Assembly: GCA_937136425.1 (NCBI GenBank)
Contig: CAKZON010000087.1
Span: 27,863-91,862, forward strand
Source of the DNA: an uncultured Crocinitomix sp.
Lineage (GTDB): Bacteria > Bacteroidota > Bacteroidia > Flavobacteriales_D > Crocinitomicaceae
Direction of reading: 5' to 3'
DNA length: 64,000 nt
Shown: positions 36,607-45,328 of the stretch, in pieces
Layout of the letters: every line of letters begins with the position of its first letter
Position numbering within the stretch: the first letter of the stretch is position 1
Program-made: the position numbers and the translations under genes
The notes under the pieces: generated by a model
What the model saw: the letters and a program-made list of their open reading frames with translations, nothing else
Told to the model about the DNA's origin: nothing
Database searches by the model: none

Positions 36607-38970
36607 TTATCCACTGCACATTTCACAGCTTTCTGGATCATCCAAAGAGCATGCAATTTCAGCCATTCTTTCTTCTTCTGTTTTTGCTACAGGAGCTGCA
36701 ACAGCTTCTTTGTCCAATGTAAATTTAATTGCATCAGTTGCCGCTTTTGTTCTCAAGTAGTACATACCTGTTTTCAAACCAGCTTTCCAACCGTAAAAGT
36801 GCATTGAAGTTAATTTCGCAAAGTTTGCATTTTCCATAAACAAGTTCAATGATTGTGATTGGCAAATGTATGCACCACGATCAGCAGCTTGATTAATCAA
36901 TACTTTTTGAGAAATTTCCCATGCTGTTTTGTACAAGTCTTTAATGTCCTGTGGAATTTCATTGATGTTTTGAATCGATCCGTTTGAAGCCATTAACTTG
37001 TTTTTCATGTTTGAATCCCAAAGGTTAAGCTTTGCTAAATCTTTCAATAAATGTTTGTTCACAATGATAAACTCTCCTGAAAGTACACGTCTAGTATAAA
37101 TGTTAGATGTGTATGGCTCAAAACATTCGTTGTTTCCAAGAATTTGAGCTGTAGAAGCTGTAGGCATTGGAGCTAACAATAATGAATTTCTAACACCGTG
37201 CTCTTTTACTTCTTCTCTCAAAATATCCCATTCCCATCTGTCTGATGGAGTAACATCCCACATATCGAATTGGAATTGTCCCTTAGAGATTGGAGACCCT
37301 TCAATAGATTCGTATGCGCCTTCTTTGATCGCCAAATCTTTTGATGCAGTTACTGCAGCATAATAAATGGTCTCAAAAATTTCTTTATTTAATGTATTTG
37401 CCTCTTCAGAATCAAAAGGGTAACGCATTAAAATATAGGCGTCAGCTAAACCTTGTACACCAATTCCAATTGGACGGTGACGTAAGTTTGAGTTTTCTGC
37501 TTCTTTTACTGGATAGTAATTTTGATCAATAACTCTATTCAAGTTTACCGTTAAGTGGTAAGCCATTTCGAATAGTTTGTCGTGATCAAATGTTTTGTTT
37601 TCTTGGTCAACAAATTTTGGTAATGCAATTGAGCCTAAGTTACATACAGCAACTTCGTCAGGTGCAGTGTATTCCAAAATTTCAGTACATAAGTTAGAAG
37701 ATTTGATTGTTCCTAAATTCTTTTGATTTGATTTTAGGTTTGCCGCATCTTTATAAACCATGTATGGTGTACCAGTTTCAATTTGAGATTCTAAAATCTT
37801 AAACCAAATGTCTTGCGCTTTAATCGTTTTTCTTCCTCTTCCTTCTGTCTCGTACTTTGTGTACAATTTCTCAAAATCGTCACCGTAAGCGTCAGATAAT
37901 CCTGGACATTCATTTGGACACATTAATGTCCATTCTCCATTTTCTTCAACTCTTTTCATGAATAAATCCGGAACCCACATAGCATAGAATAAATCTCTTG
38001 CACGTTGTTCTTCTTTACCATGGTTTTTCTTTAAATCAAGGAAATCAACAATATCTGCATGCCAAGGCTCAACATAAATTGCGAAAGAACCTTTTCTTTT
38101 TCCTCCACCTTGGTCAACATATCTTGCAGTGTCATTGAAAACACGTAACATTGGTACAACACCGTTTGATGTTCCGTTTGTTCCTTTAATGTAAGAACCT
38201 TTAGCTCGGATATCGTGAATAGATAATCCGATACCACCAGCTGATTGAGAAATACGTGCACATTGTTTTAATGTATCGTAAATCCCTTCAATGCTATCTT
38301 CTTTCATTTGTAATAAAAAGCAAGATGACATTTGCGGTTTTGGTGTTCCAGCATTAAATAAAGTTGGTGTAGCATGTGTAAACCAACCTTCAGACATTGC
38401 ATTGTATGTTTTAACTGCAGACTCAAGATCGTCTTTGTGAATCCCAACTGAAACACGCATTAACATATGTTGAGGACGCTCAACAATTTTATTGTTAATC
38501 TTTAATAAGTAAGCTCTTTCTAGTGTCTTGAATCCAAAAAAGTCATATTTGAAATCACGGTCATAAATGATATGTGAATCAAAATATTCTGAATTGTCTT
38601 TAATGATCTGGTAAACATCATCCGCAATTAATGAAGCGTTTTCTCCAGTAATTGGATCAATGTAGTTGTATAGATCTTCAACTGTATCAGAAAAAGATTT
38701 TTTAGTGTTTTTATGAAGGTTTGATACCGAAATTCTAGATGCTAATAAAGCATAATCCGGATGTTCAATAGTTTTTGAAGCCGAAACTTCAGCAGCTAAA
38801 TTGTCTAGCTCATACGTACTTACACCATCATAAAGTCCTTCAATAACTTTCATTGCAACCAATTCTGGTTGAACAATTGGGCTTAAGCCGTAACATAATT
38901 TTTTTACGCGTGCCGTGATTTTGTCAAATTTGACTGGCTCTTTGCGACCATCTCTTTTAATTACATACAT
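36607..38970 (-). CDS. nrdA: Ribonucleotide reductase class Ia, large subunit
   Basis: 787 residues from ATG 38970 (MYVIKRDGRKEPVKFDKI); a start 33 bases earlier would lie in the intercistronic hairpin region. An ATP-cone occupies about 1-90. The catalytic barrel has the SSCFLLQM first active-site cysteine, SNLCTEI with the radical Cys/Glu, and PMPTASTAQILGNNE. The redox-active tail reads SCEMCSG at the very end. It reduces ribonucleoside diphosphates to deoxy forms with the NrdB radical and thioredoxin. Order is nrdB then nrdA, 84 bp apart. It looks intact; an ATP-cone implies dATP feedback inhibition. Confidence 0.98.
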   Translation of the reverse strand: MYVIKRDGRKEPVKFDKITARVKKLCYGLSPIVQPELVAMKVIEGLYDGVSTYELDNLAAEVSASKTIEHPDYALLASRISVSNLHKNTKKSFSDTVEDLYNYIDPITGENASLIADDVYQIIKDNSEYFDSHIIYDRDFKYDFFGFKTLERAYLLKINNKIVERPQHMLMRVSVGIHKDDLESAVKTYNAMSEGWFTHATPTLFNAGTPKPQMSSCFLLQMKEDSIEGIYDTLKQCARISQSAGGIGLSIHDIRAKGSYIKGTNGTSNGVVPMLRVFNDTARYVDQGGGKRKGSFAIYVEPWHADIVDFLDLKKNHGKEEQRARDLFYAMWVPDLFMKRVEENGEWTLMCPNECPGLSDAYGDDFEKLYTKYETEGRGRKTIKAQDIWFKILESQIETGTPYMVYKDAANLKSNQKNLGTIKSSNLCTEILEYTAPDEVAVCNLGSIALPKFVDQENKTFDHDKLFEMAYHLTVNLNRVIDQNYYPVKEAENSNLRHRPIGIGVQGLADAYILMRYPFDSEEANTLNKEIFETIYYAAVTASKDLAIKEGAYESIEGSPISKGQFQFDMWDVTPSDRWEWDILREEVKEHGVRNSLLLAPMPTASTAQILGNNECFEPYTSNIYTRRVLSGEFIIVNKHLLKDLAKLNLWDSNMKNKLMASNGSIQNINEIPQDIKDLYKTAWEISQKVLINQAADRGAYICQSQSLNLFMENANFAKLTSMHFYGWKAGLKTGMYYLRTKAATDAIKFTLDKEAVAAPVAKTEEERMAEIACSLDDPESCEMCSG

Positions 38971-38993
38971 GTGCGTCCTTGGTTTTTTTGTGT

Positions 38994-39024
38994 AATACTT
39001 CACCTGTTGGCAGGGGGAAGTATT
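38994..39024 (-). promoter_or_regulatory. Intercistronic hairpin between nrdB and nrdA
   Basis: AATACTTC / GAAGTATT forms an 8-bp stem with a second inner 4-bp stem CCTG / CAGG around a TTGG (plus-strand) loop. It lies about 24 bases before the nrdA start codon. No T run follows on the minus strand, so it more likely tunes nrdA translation or mRNA stability than terminates. Confidence 0.6.
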
Positions 39025-39054
39025 GGGGGTTTTTAATACTTGTTAATTTTTTTA

Positions 39055-40032
39055 CTAGAAGTCTTCGTCTAGTGAGAATGATTGATTCTCTCCACTGTTT
39101 AATACTCCGGCTTTTTGATATTCAGCAACACGTTTTTCAAAGAAGTTTGTTTTTCCTTGAATACTAATCATGTCCATGAAATCAAATGGATTTGTTGAGT
39201 TGTATACTGCTGCACATCCTAACTCACCCAACAATCGATCTGCCACAAATTCGATATATTGCTGCATTAAATCTGCATTCATTCCTATCAATTTAACCGG
39301 TATCGCATCAGTTACAAACTCTTTCTCTATTTCCACAGCATCTGTGATGATTTTTGTAACGGTTTCCTTCGGTAATTGATTCACCAAGTGGTGATTGTAT
39401 AGTAAGCAAGCGAAGTCACAGTGGAGTCCTTCGTCTCGCGAAATTAATTCATTTGAAAAACTTAATCCCGGCATTAATCCACGTTTCTTTAACCAGAAAA
39501 TGGAACAAAATGAACCTGAAAAGAATATTCCTTCTACAGCTGCAAACGCAATTAAACGCTCCGCATAAGAACCTTCGTCAATCCATCTTAATGCCCAATC
39601 TGCCTTTCTTTTAACACATGGAATTGTGTCAACGGCATTAAATAAATAATCTTTTTCCTTATTGTCTTTGATATAAGTATCTATCAATAAAGAATATGTT
39701 TCTGAGTGAATGTTTTCAATTGCAACTTGAAAACCATAGAAAAATTTTGCCTCAGTGTATTGAACTTCAGAAAGAAAGTTCTCAGCCAAGTTTTCATTCA
39801 CAATTCCGTCAGAAGCTGCGAAAAAAGCCAAAATGTGTTTGATGAAATGTTGCTCATCTTCGTTCAACTTTTCATTCCAATCGATTAAATCTTGAGATAA
39901 GTCAATTTCTTCTGCAGTCCAGAAACTAGCTTCAGCTTTTTTATAAAATTGCCAGATGTCATTGTGTTCGATTGGAAATAATACAAATCGTTCGTTGTTT
40001 TTTTGTAAAATTGGTTCTATTGCTTCTGCCAT
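39055..40032 (-). CDS. nrdB: Ribonucleotide reductase class Ia, small subunit
   Basis: 325 residues. The four-helix ferritin-like fold carries di-iron ligands across the ANENL / ENIHSE / EGIFFSGSF / RDEGLHCDF segments, with the radical tyrosine expected after the first helix pair (IHSETYSLL). The C-terminal SLDEDF tail is the peptide that docks onto NrdA. It generates the tyrosyl radical for nucleotide reduction. It is the first gene of the nrdBA operon, with a small leader hairpin 40 bases upstream. Confidence 0.97.
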   Translation of the reverse strand: MAEAIEPILQKNNERFVLFPIEHNDIWQFYKKAEASFWTAEEIDLSQDLIDWNEKLNEDEQHFIKHILAFFAASDGIVNENLAENFLSEVQYTEAKFFYGFQVAIENIHSETYSLLIDTYIKDNKEKDYLFNAVDTIPCVKRKADWALRWIDEGSYAERLIAFAAVEGIFFSGSFCSIFWLKKRGLMPGLSFSNELISRDEGLHCDFACLLYNHHLVNQLPKETVTKIITDAVEIEKEFVTDAIPVKLIGMNADLMQQYIEFVADRLLGELGCAAVYNSTNPFDFMDMISIQGKTNFFEKRVAEYQKAGVLNSGENQSFSLDEDF

Positions 40033-40523
40033 TTTAAGTCTTTTTTTGTTCTAGTTTCTCGGTCTGCCTTCACCTAGTGGGAGCTTAGGTGTTTATACTT
40101 ACTTTTCCTTGCGGTGTTTTCTCGATTTTTGAAGTTGAAATTTAGAAACATTCAACGGTTACTAATCGGACTACAAAAGTTGCGATTTTTTATCGAAGAA
40201 CCAATCTAATTTAATTCACAATCTGCTCATAGTTTTCAACAATCATCTCTTTTGATAAGTGTTAATTGATTTGTTTTTAGTGTTTTAAGTCGGTGTGAGA
40301 TGTTGGTTGAATCATTCCGAAAAAAATAATTTCAAACATCAATCACCAATTTGTTAACAACTTGTTCAACTTCTAAATTTTTCTATTTAACTCGTCTAAA
40401 CGGACTTACAATTTACGACTGATCTCATGTGCTAATCAAGTAAAACGTGTTTTTAATATAAACTGTCAAATGTTGAAAAAGTATTCTTATATTTAATTAC
40501 CCAAAACCAAAATAAATGACTAT
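40033..40523. other. Intergenic region between nrdB and comF with a leader hairpin
   Basis: 491 bases without a gene. Minus-strand leader of nrdB: CACCTA / TAGGTG pair around nine bases (40071-40091), 38 bases before the start. I found no convincing NrdR-box pair (ACACnATATnTTGTGT-like) and no B12-box. The rest is AT-rich. The plus-strand side near 40500 shows no clear promoter. Confidence 0.45.
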
Positions 40524-41222
40524 ATGAGTGTAGCCAAACAATTCCGCACAATAAGTGGGGCATTTTTGGATGTGTTTTATCCTAATATTTGCCAAATATG
40601 TAGCACAGATTTAAACATGAATGAACGGCATGTATGTCTTTCTTGTGCATATGATTTACCCTATATCGGGCAAAATAAAAAAGAGTTACATAAATTAGAA
40701 AAACTATTTTGGGGGCGAGCAAAAGTCGAACATGTGTACAGTTTGCTCAATTATCAACGCGGAAATCAAACGCAGAAGTTATTACATCTGTTAAAGTACA
40801 AGCAAAAAAAGAAATTAGGACAATATTTTGGTGAGGTATTGGCAGAAGTGATAACAGAGTCAGAAAATATTCAAGCAATACTACCCGTTCCTTTGCATCC
40901 AAAAAAGGAAAAATTGAGAGGGTATAATCAAAGCCGAGTAATTGCGGACGGCGTTGCAAATAAAACAAATATTCCTGTTAACAGTAAGTGCCTTGTTAGA
41001 AATTCTCATAACCTCTCTCAAACGCAATTTTCTAAATATGATCGTTGGGATAATGTGCGGCAAATATTTTCAGTAAAACAAAATAAAGAATTGGAGAACA
41101 AACATGTTTTATTGGTGGATGATGTCTTGACAACTGGTGCAACTATTGAAGCGTGCGTATTAGAATTGTTAAAGATTAAAAATTGCACCGTAAGTATTGC
41201 TACCTTAGCTGCTCGTATTTGA
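40524..41222 (+). CDS. comF: ComF-family phosphoribosyltransferase-like protein
   Basis: 232 residues. A zinc-ribbon-like N-terminus holds C23, C26, C38 and C41 (CQIC...VCLSC). The C-terminal PRTase fold has the PRPP loop LLVDDVLTTGAT at about 196-208 and the preceding RGYNQSRVIA. ComF acts in natural transformation, processing incoming single strands with ComFA/PriA-type partners. A solo comF is frequent in bacteria without the whole competence set. It starts a pair with a FAD oxidoreductase 10 bases downstream. Confidence 0.93.
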   Translation: MSVAKQFRTISGAFLDVFYPNICQICSTDLNMNERHVCLSCAYDLPYIGQNKKELHKLEKLFWGRAKVEHVYSLLNYQRGNQTQKLLHLLKYKQKKKLGQYFGEVLAEVITESENIQAILPVPLHPKKEKLRGYNQSRVIADGVANKTNIPVNSKCLVRNSHNLSQTQFSKYDRWDNVRQIFSVKQNKELENKHVLLVDDVLTTGATIEACVLELLKIKNCTVSIATLAARI

Positions 41223-41232
41223 GAGGTGTTAA

Positions 41233-42276
41233 ATGAACGAACAAAAAGAGCATAAAAAAATTGAAATTGTTGGATGGGGGTTAGCGGGAGCAACGCTGGC
41301 TTGGCAGTTCTATTTTTATAAGAAGGATTTTGTAGTGCATGATTCTGGAGAGAATTTCTCGAGCAGAACAGCAGCAGGGTTAGTTAATCCAATTGTGTTT
41401 AAGAGGTTGACTAAAAGCTGGAAAGCAGATACACTTTTGCCTTACGCAGCCCAATTTTATAAAAAAGTTGAGGATGAGTTAGGAGTTTCTTTGGTTTCTA
41501 ATCGCTCAATACTCAGGATTTTTGCAAGTATAGAAGAGCAAAATAATTGGGCGTCTGTTTCAGGAGATGAAAGGTTTGAGAAGTATATGGAATCTGTCCA
41601 AGATGTGGAAATTAATAAAATAACTGCTCCTTTTGGAGGAGGGAAAGTGAGTACAATTGGAAATGTAAATACCAATTTGTTTTTGGATGCATCTAAAGCC
41701 TTTTTTAAGGAAAAAGGGGTGCGTTTTTTAAATGAAAAGTTTGATTATCACAATGTAAATGATTCAGATTTATTCATTTTTTGTGAAGGGTTTGAGATAA
41801 AAAATAATCTCTTTTTTAATTATTTACCAATGAAGCCCACTCATGGTGAAACGCTTACCATTAAAACTGACCAAATTGAGTTTGAAGATATTCTCAATAA
41901 AAATATGTTTGTTTTACCATTGGGAAATGGACATTATAAGGTTGGGGCAACTTATAATTGGCAGATAGAAGAGTCAATTACTACTCCCTTTGGAAAAAAA
42001 GAGTTATTGGAAAAACTAAAAGTGTTTGCAGATTTCGATTTTGAGATTGTAAATCATGAGGCAGGAATTCGCCCAACAGTTTCTGACCGCCGACCTTTGC
42101 TAGGTGTTCATCCTGAAAATAAGAATTTGCATGTTTTTAATGGTTTAGGGACAAAAGGAGTGATGATTGCTCCATTTTTTTCGGAACAATTATTAAGATC
42201 AGTTATTTTTAATGAATCAATTGATAAAGATGTTGATATTCAGCGCCACGAGAAGAAATTCAATAACCAAAAGTAG
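41233..42276 (+). CDS. FAD-dependent oxidoreductase, DAO family
   Basis: 347 residues. The N-terminal FAD-binding motif VGWGLAGATLAW (14-25) and a second DAO-type segment SRTAAGLVNPIVFKR (about 44-58) are present. The C-terminal end has GIRPTVSDRRPLLG and GLGTKGVMIAPFF, the usual flavin-closing region. It is similar in layout to glycine oxidase and the MnmC oxidase half. No methyltransferase half is fused, and the substrate (glycine, D-amino acid or tRNA-side-chain amine) is not decidable. It sits 10 bases after comF. Confidence 0.82.
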   Translation: MNEQKEHKKIEIVGWGLAGATLAWQFYFYKKDFVVHDSGENFSSRTAAGLVNPIVFKRLTKSWKADTLLPYAAQFYKKVEDELGVSLVSNRSILRIFASIEEQNNWASVSGDERFEKYMESVQDVEINKITAPFGGGKVSTIGNVNTNLFLDASKAFFKEKGVRFLNEKFDYHNVNDSDLFIFCEGFEIKNNLFFNYLPMKPTHGETLTIKTDQIEFEDILNKNMFVLPLGNGHYKVGATYNWQIEESITTPFGKKELLEKLKVFADFDFEIVNHEAGIRPTVSDRRPLLGVHPENKNLHVFNGLGTKGVMIAPFFSEQLLRSVIFNESIDKDVDIQRHEKKFNNQK

Positions 42277-42323
42277 TTCCTTGTTTAGAACGATTCAAAA
42301 GTAGCGAGTCTTTAGATAAAGTC

Positions 42324-42355
42324 TTGACTTTTTTTTACTGTAATGTCTATTTTTG
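42324..42355 (+). promoter_or_regulatory. Promoter candidate of the U32 gene
   Basis: TTG (42324-42326) and TATTTTTG (42348-42355, matches TAnnTTTG) are 21 bases apart. The start codon is 19 bases further on. Spacing is slightly long compared with the usual 19. Confidence 0.5.
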
Positions 42356-42374
42356 AACTTTGAAATAGACGATA

Positions 42375-43619
42375 ATGAAAAAAAGAACTGTAGAATTGAT
42401 GGCTCCTGCTGGTAATTGGGAATCATTACAGGCGGCAATTAATGCTGGGGCTAATTCTGTTTATTTTGGAATTGATCAATTAAATATGCGTGCTCGCGCT
42501 TCGATCAATTTCACCTTGGATGATTTAAAAGAGATTGGGGAACGCTGCAGTGCGGCAGGTGTTAAAACTTATTTAACGCTAAACACCATAATTTACGATC
42601 ATGATTTATCAGTGATTAAAACATTAGTAAATGCTGTTAAAGAAAATGGTATTTCTGCGGTAATAGCTTCAGATCAAGCTGTGATTAATTATGCAGCAAC
42701 TCAAGGTGTGGAGGTGCATATTTCTACTCAGTTAAATGTGACCAATATTGAAACCGTCAAATTTTATTCTCATTTTTCTGATGTAATGGTTTTGTCAAGA
42801 GAGTTGAGCCTGATTCAGGTGAAAAGAATTGTTGATCAAATCGAAAAAGAAGACGTTCGTGGACCTAGTGGTAACTTAATTGAGATCGAAATTTTTGGGC
42901 ACGGAGCTCTTTGCGTTGCAGTTTCAGGAAAGTGTTATATGAGTTTGCATACTAATAACTCTTCTGCTAATCGTGGGGCATGTATACAAAATTGTAGAAG
43001 AACCTATACTGTTATTGATAAGGAAACAGGTGATGAATTAGAGATTGACAATGAGTTTATTATGTCACCTAAAGATCTATGTACGGCAGATTTTTTAGAT
43101 CAAGTAGTTGAGACGGGAATTTCAGTTTTGAAAATTGAAGGTAGGGGACGAGCACCAGAATATGTGAAGGCCGTTATTGAGGTGTATCGTGAAGCTTTGG
43201 ATGCAATAGAGAGTGGAGAATATACGAGAGAAAAAGTAGAAGAGTGGATGGCGACTTTAGGGACAGTCTATAATAGAGGTTTTTGGAGCGGTTATTATTT
43301 AGGGCAAAAACTAGGAGAGTTTCACAATACGAGTGGATCAAAAGCTACACAGAAGAAGATTTATATTGGAAAAGGTGTGCATTACTATTCAAAAGCTCAA
43401 ATTGGCGAGTTTAAAGTTGAAGCACATACTATTAAGAAAGGAGATAAAGTTATTGTAACTGGCCCAACAACAGGAGTAGTTGAGCATGAGATGGTAGAAT
43501 TAATGGTGGATGATAAAATGGTTGAGGAAGCTAAAAAAGGAGATCATGTTACATTCAAGATTGCTTCCAAAGTAAGAAGCTCAGACAAGTTGTATAAAAT
43601 GGTTAAAACAGAGGGGTAA
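42375..43619 (+). CDS. U32-family protein, TrhP/RlhA-like RNA hydroxylation factor
   Basis: 414 residues. Family signature ELMAPAGNWESLQAAINAGA at the start, then four conserved cysteines C180, C187, C203 and C207 within GHGALC...SGKC...NRGACIQNC, expected to hold an iron-sulfur cluster. A U32 C-terminal beta domain (about 335-410) ends it. Despite the peptidase U32 name, characterised relatives (TrhP, RlhA) hydroxylate uridine 34 of tRNA or a cytidine of 23S rRNA using prephenate-dependent chemistry. Which target applies here is not known. The stop overlaps the start of a ferredoxin gene (TAATG). Confidence 0.9.
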   Translation: MKKRTVELMAPAGNWESLQAAINAGANSVYFGIDQLNMRARASINFTLDDLKEIGERCSAAGVKTYLTLNTIIYDHDLSVIKTLVNAVKENGISAVIASDQAVINYAATQGVEVHISTQLNVTNIETVKFYSHFSDVMVLSRELSLIQVKRIVDQIEKEDVRGPSGNLIEIEIFGHGALCVAVSGKCYMSLHTNNSSANRGACIQNCRRTYTVIDKETGDELEIDNEFIMSPKDLCTADFLDQVVETGISVLKIEGRGRAPEYVKAVIEVYREALDAIESGEYTREKVEEWMATLGTVYNRGFWSGYYLGQKLGEFHNTSGSKATQKKIYIGKGVHYYSKAQIGEFKVEAHTIKKGDKVIVTGPTTGVVEHEMVELMVDDKMVEEAKKGDHVTFKIASKVRSSDKLYKMVKTEG

Positions 43620-43846
43620 TGTTGATTGTTACTTTACAAAGAGATAAATGTATAGGATGCAATTATTGCGAAGAACTTTGTCCTGATTTGTTCAAAATGT
43701 CTCGTAAAGATGGTAAATCTGTACTTTTAAATAGTGTTAACCGAAAAGGGTTTCATACAGTACGTCCATTAATGGAGTTGCATGAGGCTTCGGAGAATGC
43801 AAAGGCAGCATGTCCTGTGAAAATTATTTCTGTAACAATAACTTAA
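43619..43846 (+). CDS. Small 4Fe-4S ferredoxin
   Basis: 75 residues. Cysteines C11, C14, C17, C21 (CIGCNYCEELCP) and C65 (AACPVK) form the pattern of single-cluster ferredoxins with one spare. Start chosen at the ATG at 43619, which overlaps the U32 stop by one base; translation is therefore coupled to the hydroxylation factor. An electron-donor role for it is inferred from this coupling only. Confidence 0.9.
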   Translation: MLIVTLQRDKCIGCNYCEELCPDLFKMSRKDGKSVLLNSVNRKGFHTVRPLMELHEASENAKAACPVKIISVTIT

Positions 43847-44004
43847 CTATCTTGGCTTTCATTTAATCCGCACTCTTTTTTCATTTTATTTCAGAATACT
43901 TCGCTAAATTATTTGCAACTTTGTTACAAGCCGCGGAAAAAATTAAAGAACAATTGTTCAATTTTGCGGTTTAATAAGTAAATAACAATAGAAAAATTAT
44001 AAAA

Positions 44005-44415
44005 ATGTATCCAGTAGAATTAACAACCCCAATGAAAAACCAATTGGTTGAAGCGGGATTTAAAAGTTTAGAAACACCAGAGGCAGTTGACGGAGCAATT
44101 AATGCAGACGGAACAGTTTTATGTGTTATTAATTCTGTTTGCGGATGTGCAGCAGGAACAATGCGTCCAGGTGTTATTTTGTCTACAAAGCACGGTAAAT
44201 TACCAAAAGAAATGGTAACGGTTTTTGCTGGTGTAGATGGTGATGCAGTGAATCAAGCAAGAAAATATACTTTGCCTTATCCTCCATCTTCTCCATCTAT
44301 CGCTTTATTTAAAGACGGAACATTGGTTCACTTTATTGAAAGACATCATATCGAAGGAAGATCAGCTGAAATGATTGCTGAAAACTTGGCTATGGCTTAT
44401 GATGAGTTTTGCTAA
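44005..44415 (+). CDS. Bacilliredoxin (BrxA/BrxB family)
   Basis: 136 residues, the full BrxA/B length. The motif SVCGCAAGTMRPG contains the CGC site (C46, C48), with the conserved SPSIALFKDG and ERHHIEGRSAEMIAENL downstream. Bacilliredoxins remove bacillithiol from S-bacillithiolated proteins in Firmicutes. Here it implies that low-molecular-weight thiol redox repair operates, or that the family serves another thiol. It stands alone behind a 158-bp upstream gap, seven bases before a thioredoxin-like lipoprotein. Confidence 0.93.
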   Translation: MYPVELTTPMKNQLVEAGFKSLETPEAVDGAINADGTVLCVINSVCGCAAGTMRPGVILSTKHGKLPKEMVTVFAGVDGDAVNQARKYTLPYPPSSPSIALFKDGTLVHFIERHHIEGRSAEMIAENLAMAYDEFC

Positions 44416-44422
44416 TTAGCAA

Positions 44423-45004
44423 ATGAGTCTAAAACAGTATTTAATATGTTTCATTACAGCCGGAACTCTTTTTGGCTGTAATGAACAATTAGATACAATT
44501 GAAGGGACAGAACCTTCAGTAATTTCAGAAGATGAATTGTCCTATGAAATTTCAAATTTACCAATATATGACATTCAATCACAAGACGATTACAATGAAG
44601 TATTGGCTTTAAGTGATGATTTGAATAAGCCCGTTCTGGTGCATATTTCTGGTTATGCCTGTGTTAGTTCAAGGTATTTTGAGGAGGGGAAATGGTTAGA
44701 CCCTTCGGTTTATCCACTATTGAAAAATCAATTTATTATTGCAAAAATTTATGTTGATGATCGTACGCCTTTACCAAATGCTATGAATCTTCCTGACTCG
44801 TTGGGTACATACGGAGAATATTGGATGAATTACGAAATAGAGCGTTATAAAATGGTTACTCAACCTTTGGATGATATAGTGAATCATAAGAATGAATCTT
44901 TAGTGAAAGAAATTGCAACTTATCGGAGTCACGGTGAGGCTAATTTGTATAAATTGTGGCTTGAAGAAGGCCTTGCAAATTATAAAAAGCAGAATAATGA
45001 ATAA
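44423..45004 (+). CDS. DsbD-gamma-like thioredoxin-fold lipoprotein with altered active site
   Basis: 193 residues. Lipobox TLFGC (Cys19). Residues about 66-115 match the C-terminal thioredoxin domain of Bacteroidota DsbD proteins (KPVLVHISGYAC, then FIIAKIYVDDRTPLP). In DsbD the site is GCVNC; here C80 is followed by VSS, so the second cysteine is Ser83. The protein therefore cannot form an internal active-site disulfide by the usual route. Domain identity is inferred from the flanking motifs. It is seven bases after the bacilliredoxin gene and overlaps the next by eight. Confidence 0.72.
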   Translation: MSLKQYLICFITAGTLFGCNEQLDTIEGTEPSVISEDELSYEISNLPIYDIQSQDDYNEVLALSDDLNKPVLVHISGYACVSSRYFEEGKWLDPSVYPLLKNQFIIAKIYVDDRTPLPNAMNLPDSLGTYGEYWMNYEIERYKMVTQPLDDIVNHKNESLVKEIATYRSHGEANLYKLWLEEGLANYKKQNNE

Positions 45005-45323
45005 TAAATCCACAAAAATCGCACTCTATTCATTAGGGGCAATTATACTATTTACTGCCTTTTTTTATTTCTATGATGCCGCCATTTTTGAGGCTGAAAT
45101 TGTAGAAGAAACATCCACCTATCGCGTAGATGTTTCGTTAAAAGCCTTGCTAGATTCAACGGCATTGCCTCAAGGAGTGTCTTTGGATCGTTTAATTTCC
45201 GTTGGGCCAACGTTAAAAGGAATATTATTGATGGTGGTTTGTCTGTTAGGGCTTCCAATTATGATTGGTTATCGCGTTGCAACATCCAATCAACCATCTG
45301 AAAATACAGAACCTAAAAAATAA
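44997..45323 (+). CDS. Two-TM hypothetical membrane protein
   Basis: 108 residues from ATG 44997, which overlaps the previous gene by eight bases; an upstream start lies inside that gene. Two helices (about 9-26 and 71-88) flank a roughly 45-residue extracytoplasmic loop; the C-terminal tail is polar (NQPSENTEPKK). No family is recognised. The position suggests it works with the DsbD-like lipoprotein, perhaps as its membrane partner. Confidence 0.65.
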   Translation: MNNKSTKIALYSLGAIILFTAFFYFYDAAIFEAEIVEETSTYRVDVSLKALLDSTALPQGVSLDRLISVGPTLKGILLMVVCLLGLPIMIGYRVATSNQPSENTEPKK

Positions 45324-45328
45324 GAAAA

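Noticed and set aside
40033..40523. Adenosylcobalamin riboswitch or NrdR boxes upstream of nrdB
   Set aside because: I found neither a B12-box nor a pair of NrdR-like palindromes; only a small hairpin is supported.
42375..43619. Peptidase activity of the U32 protein
   Set aside because: The conserved cysteine set and characterised relatives support RNA hydroxylation; no protease active site is visible.
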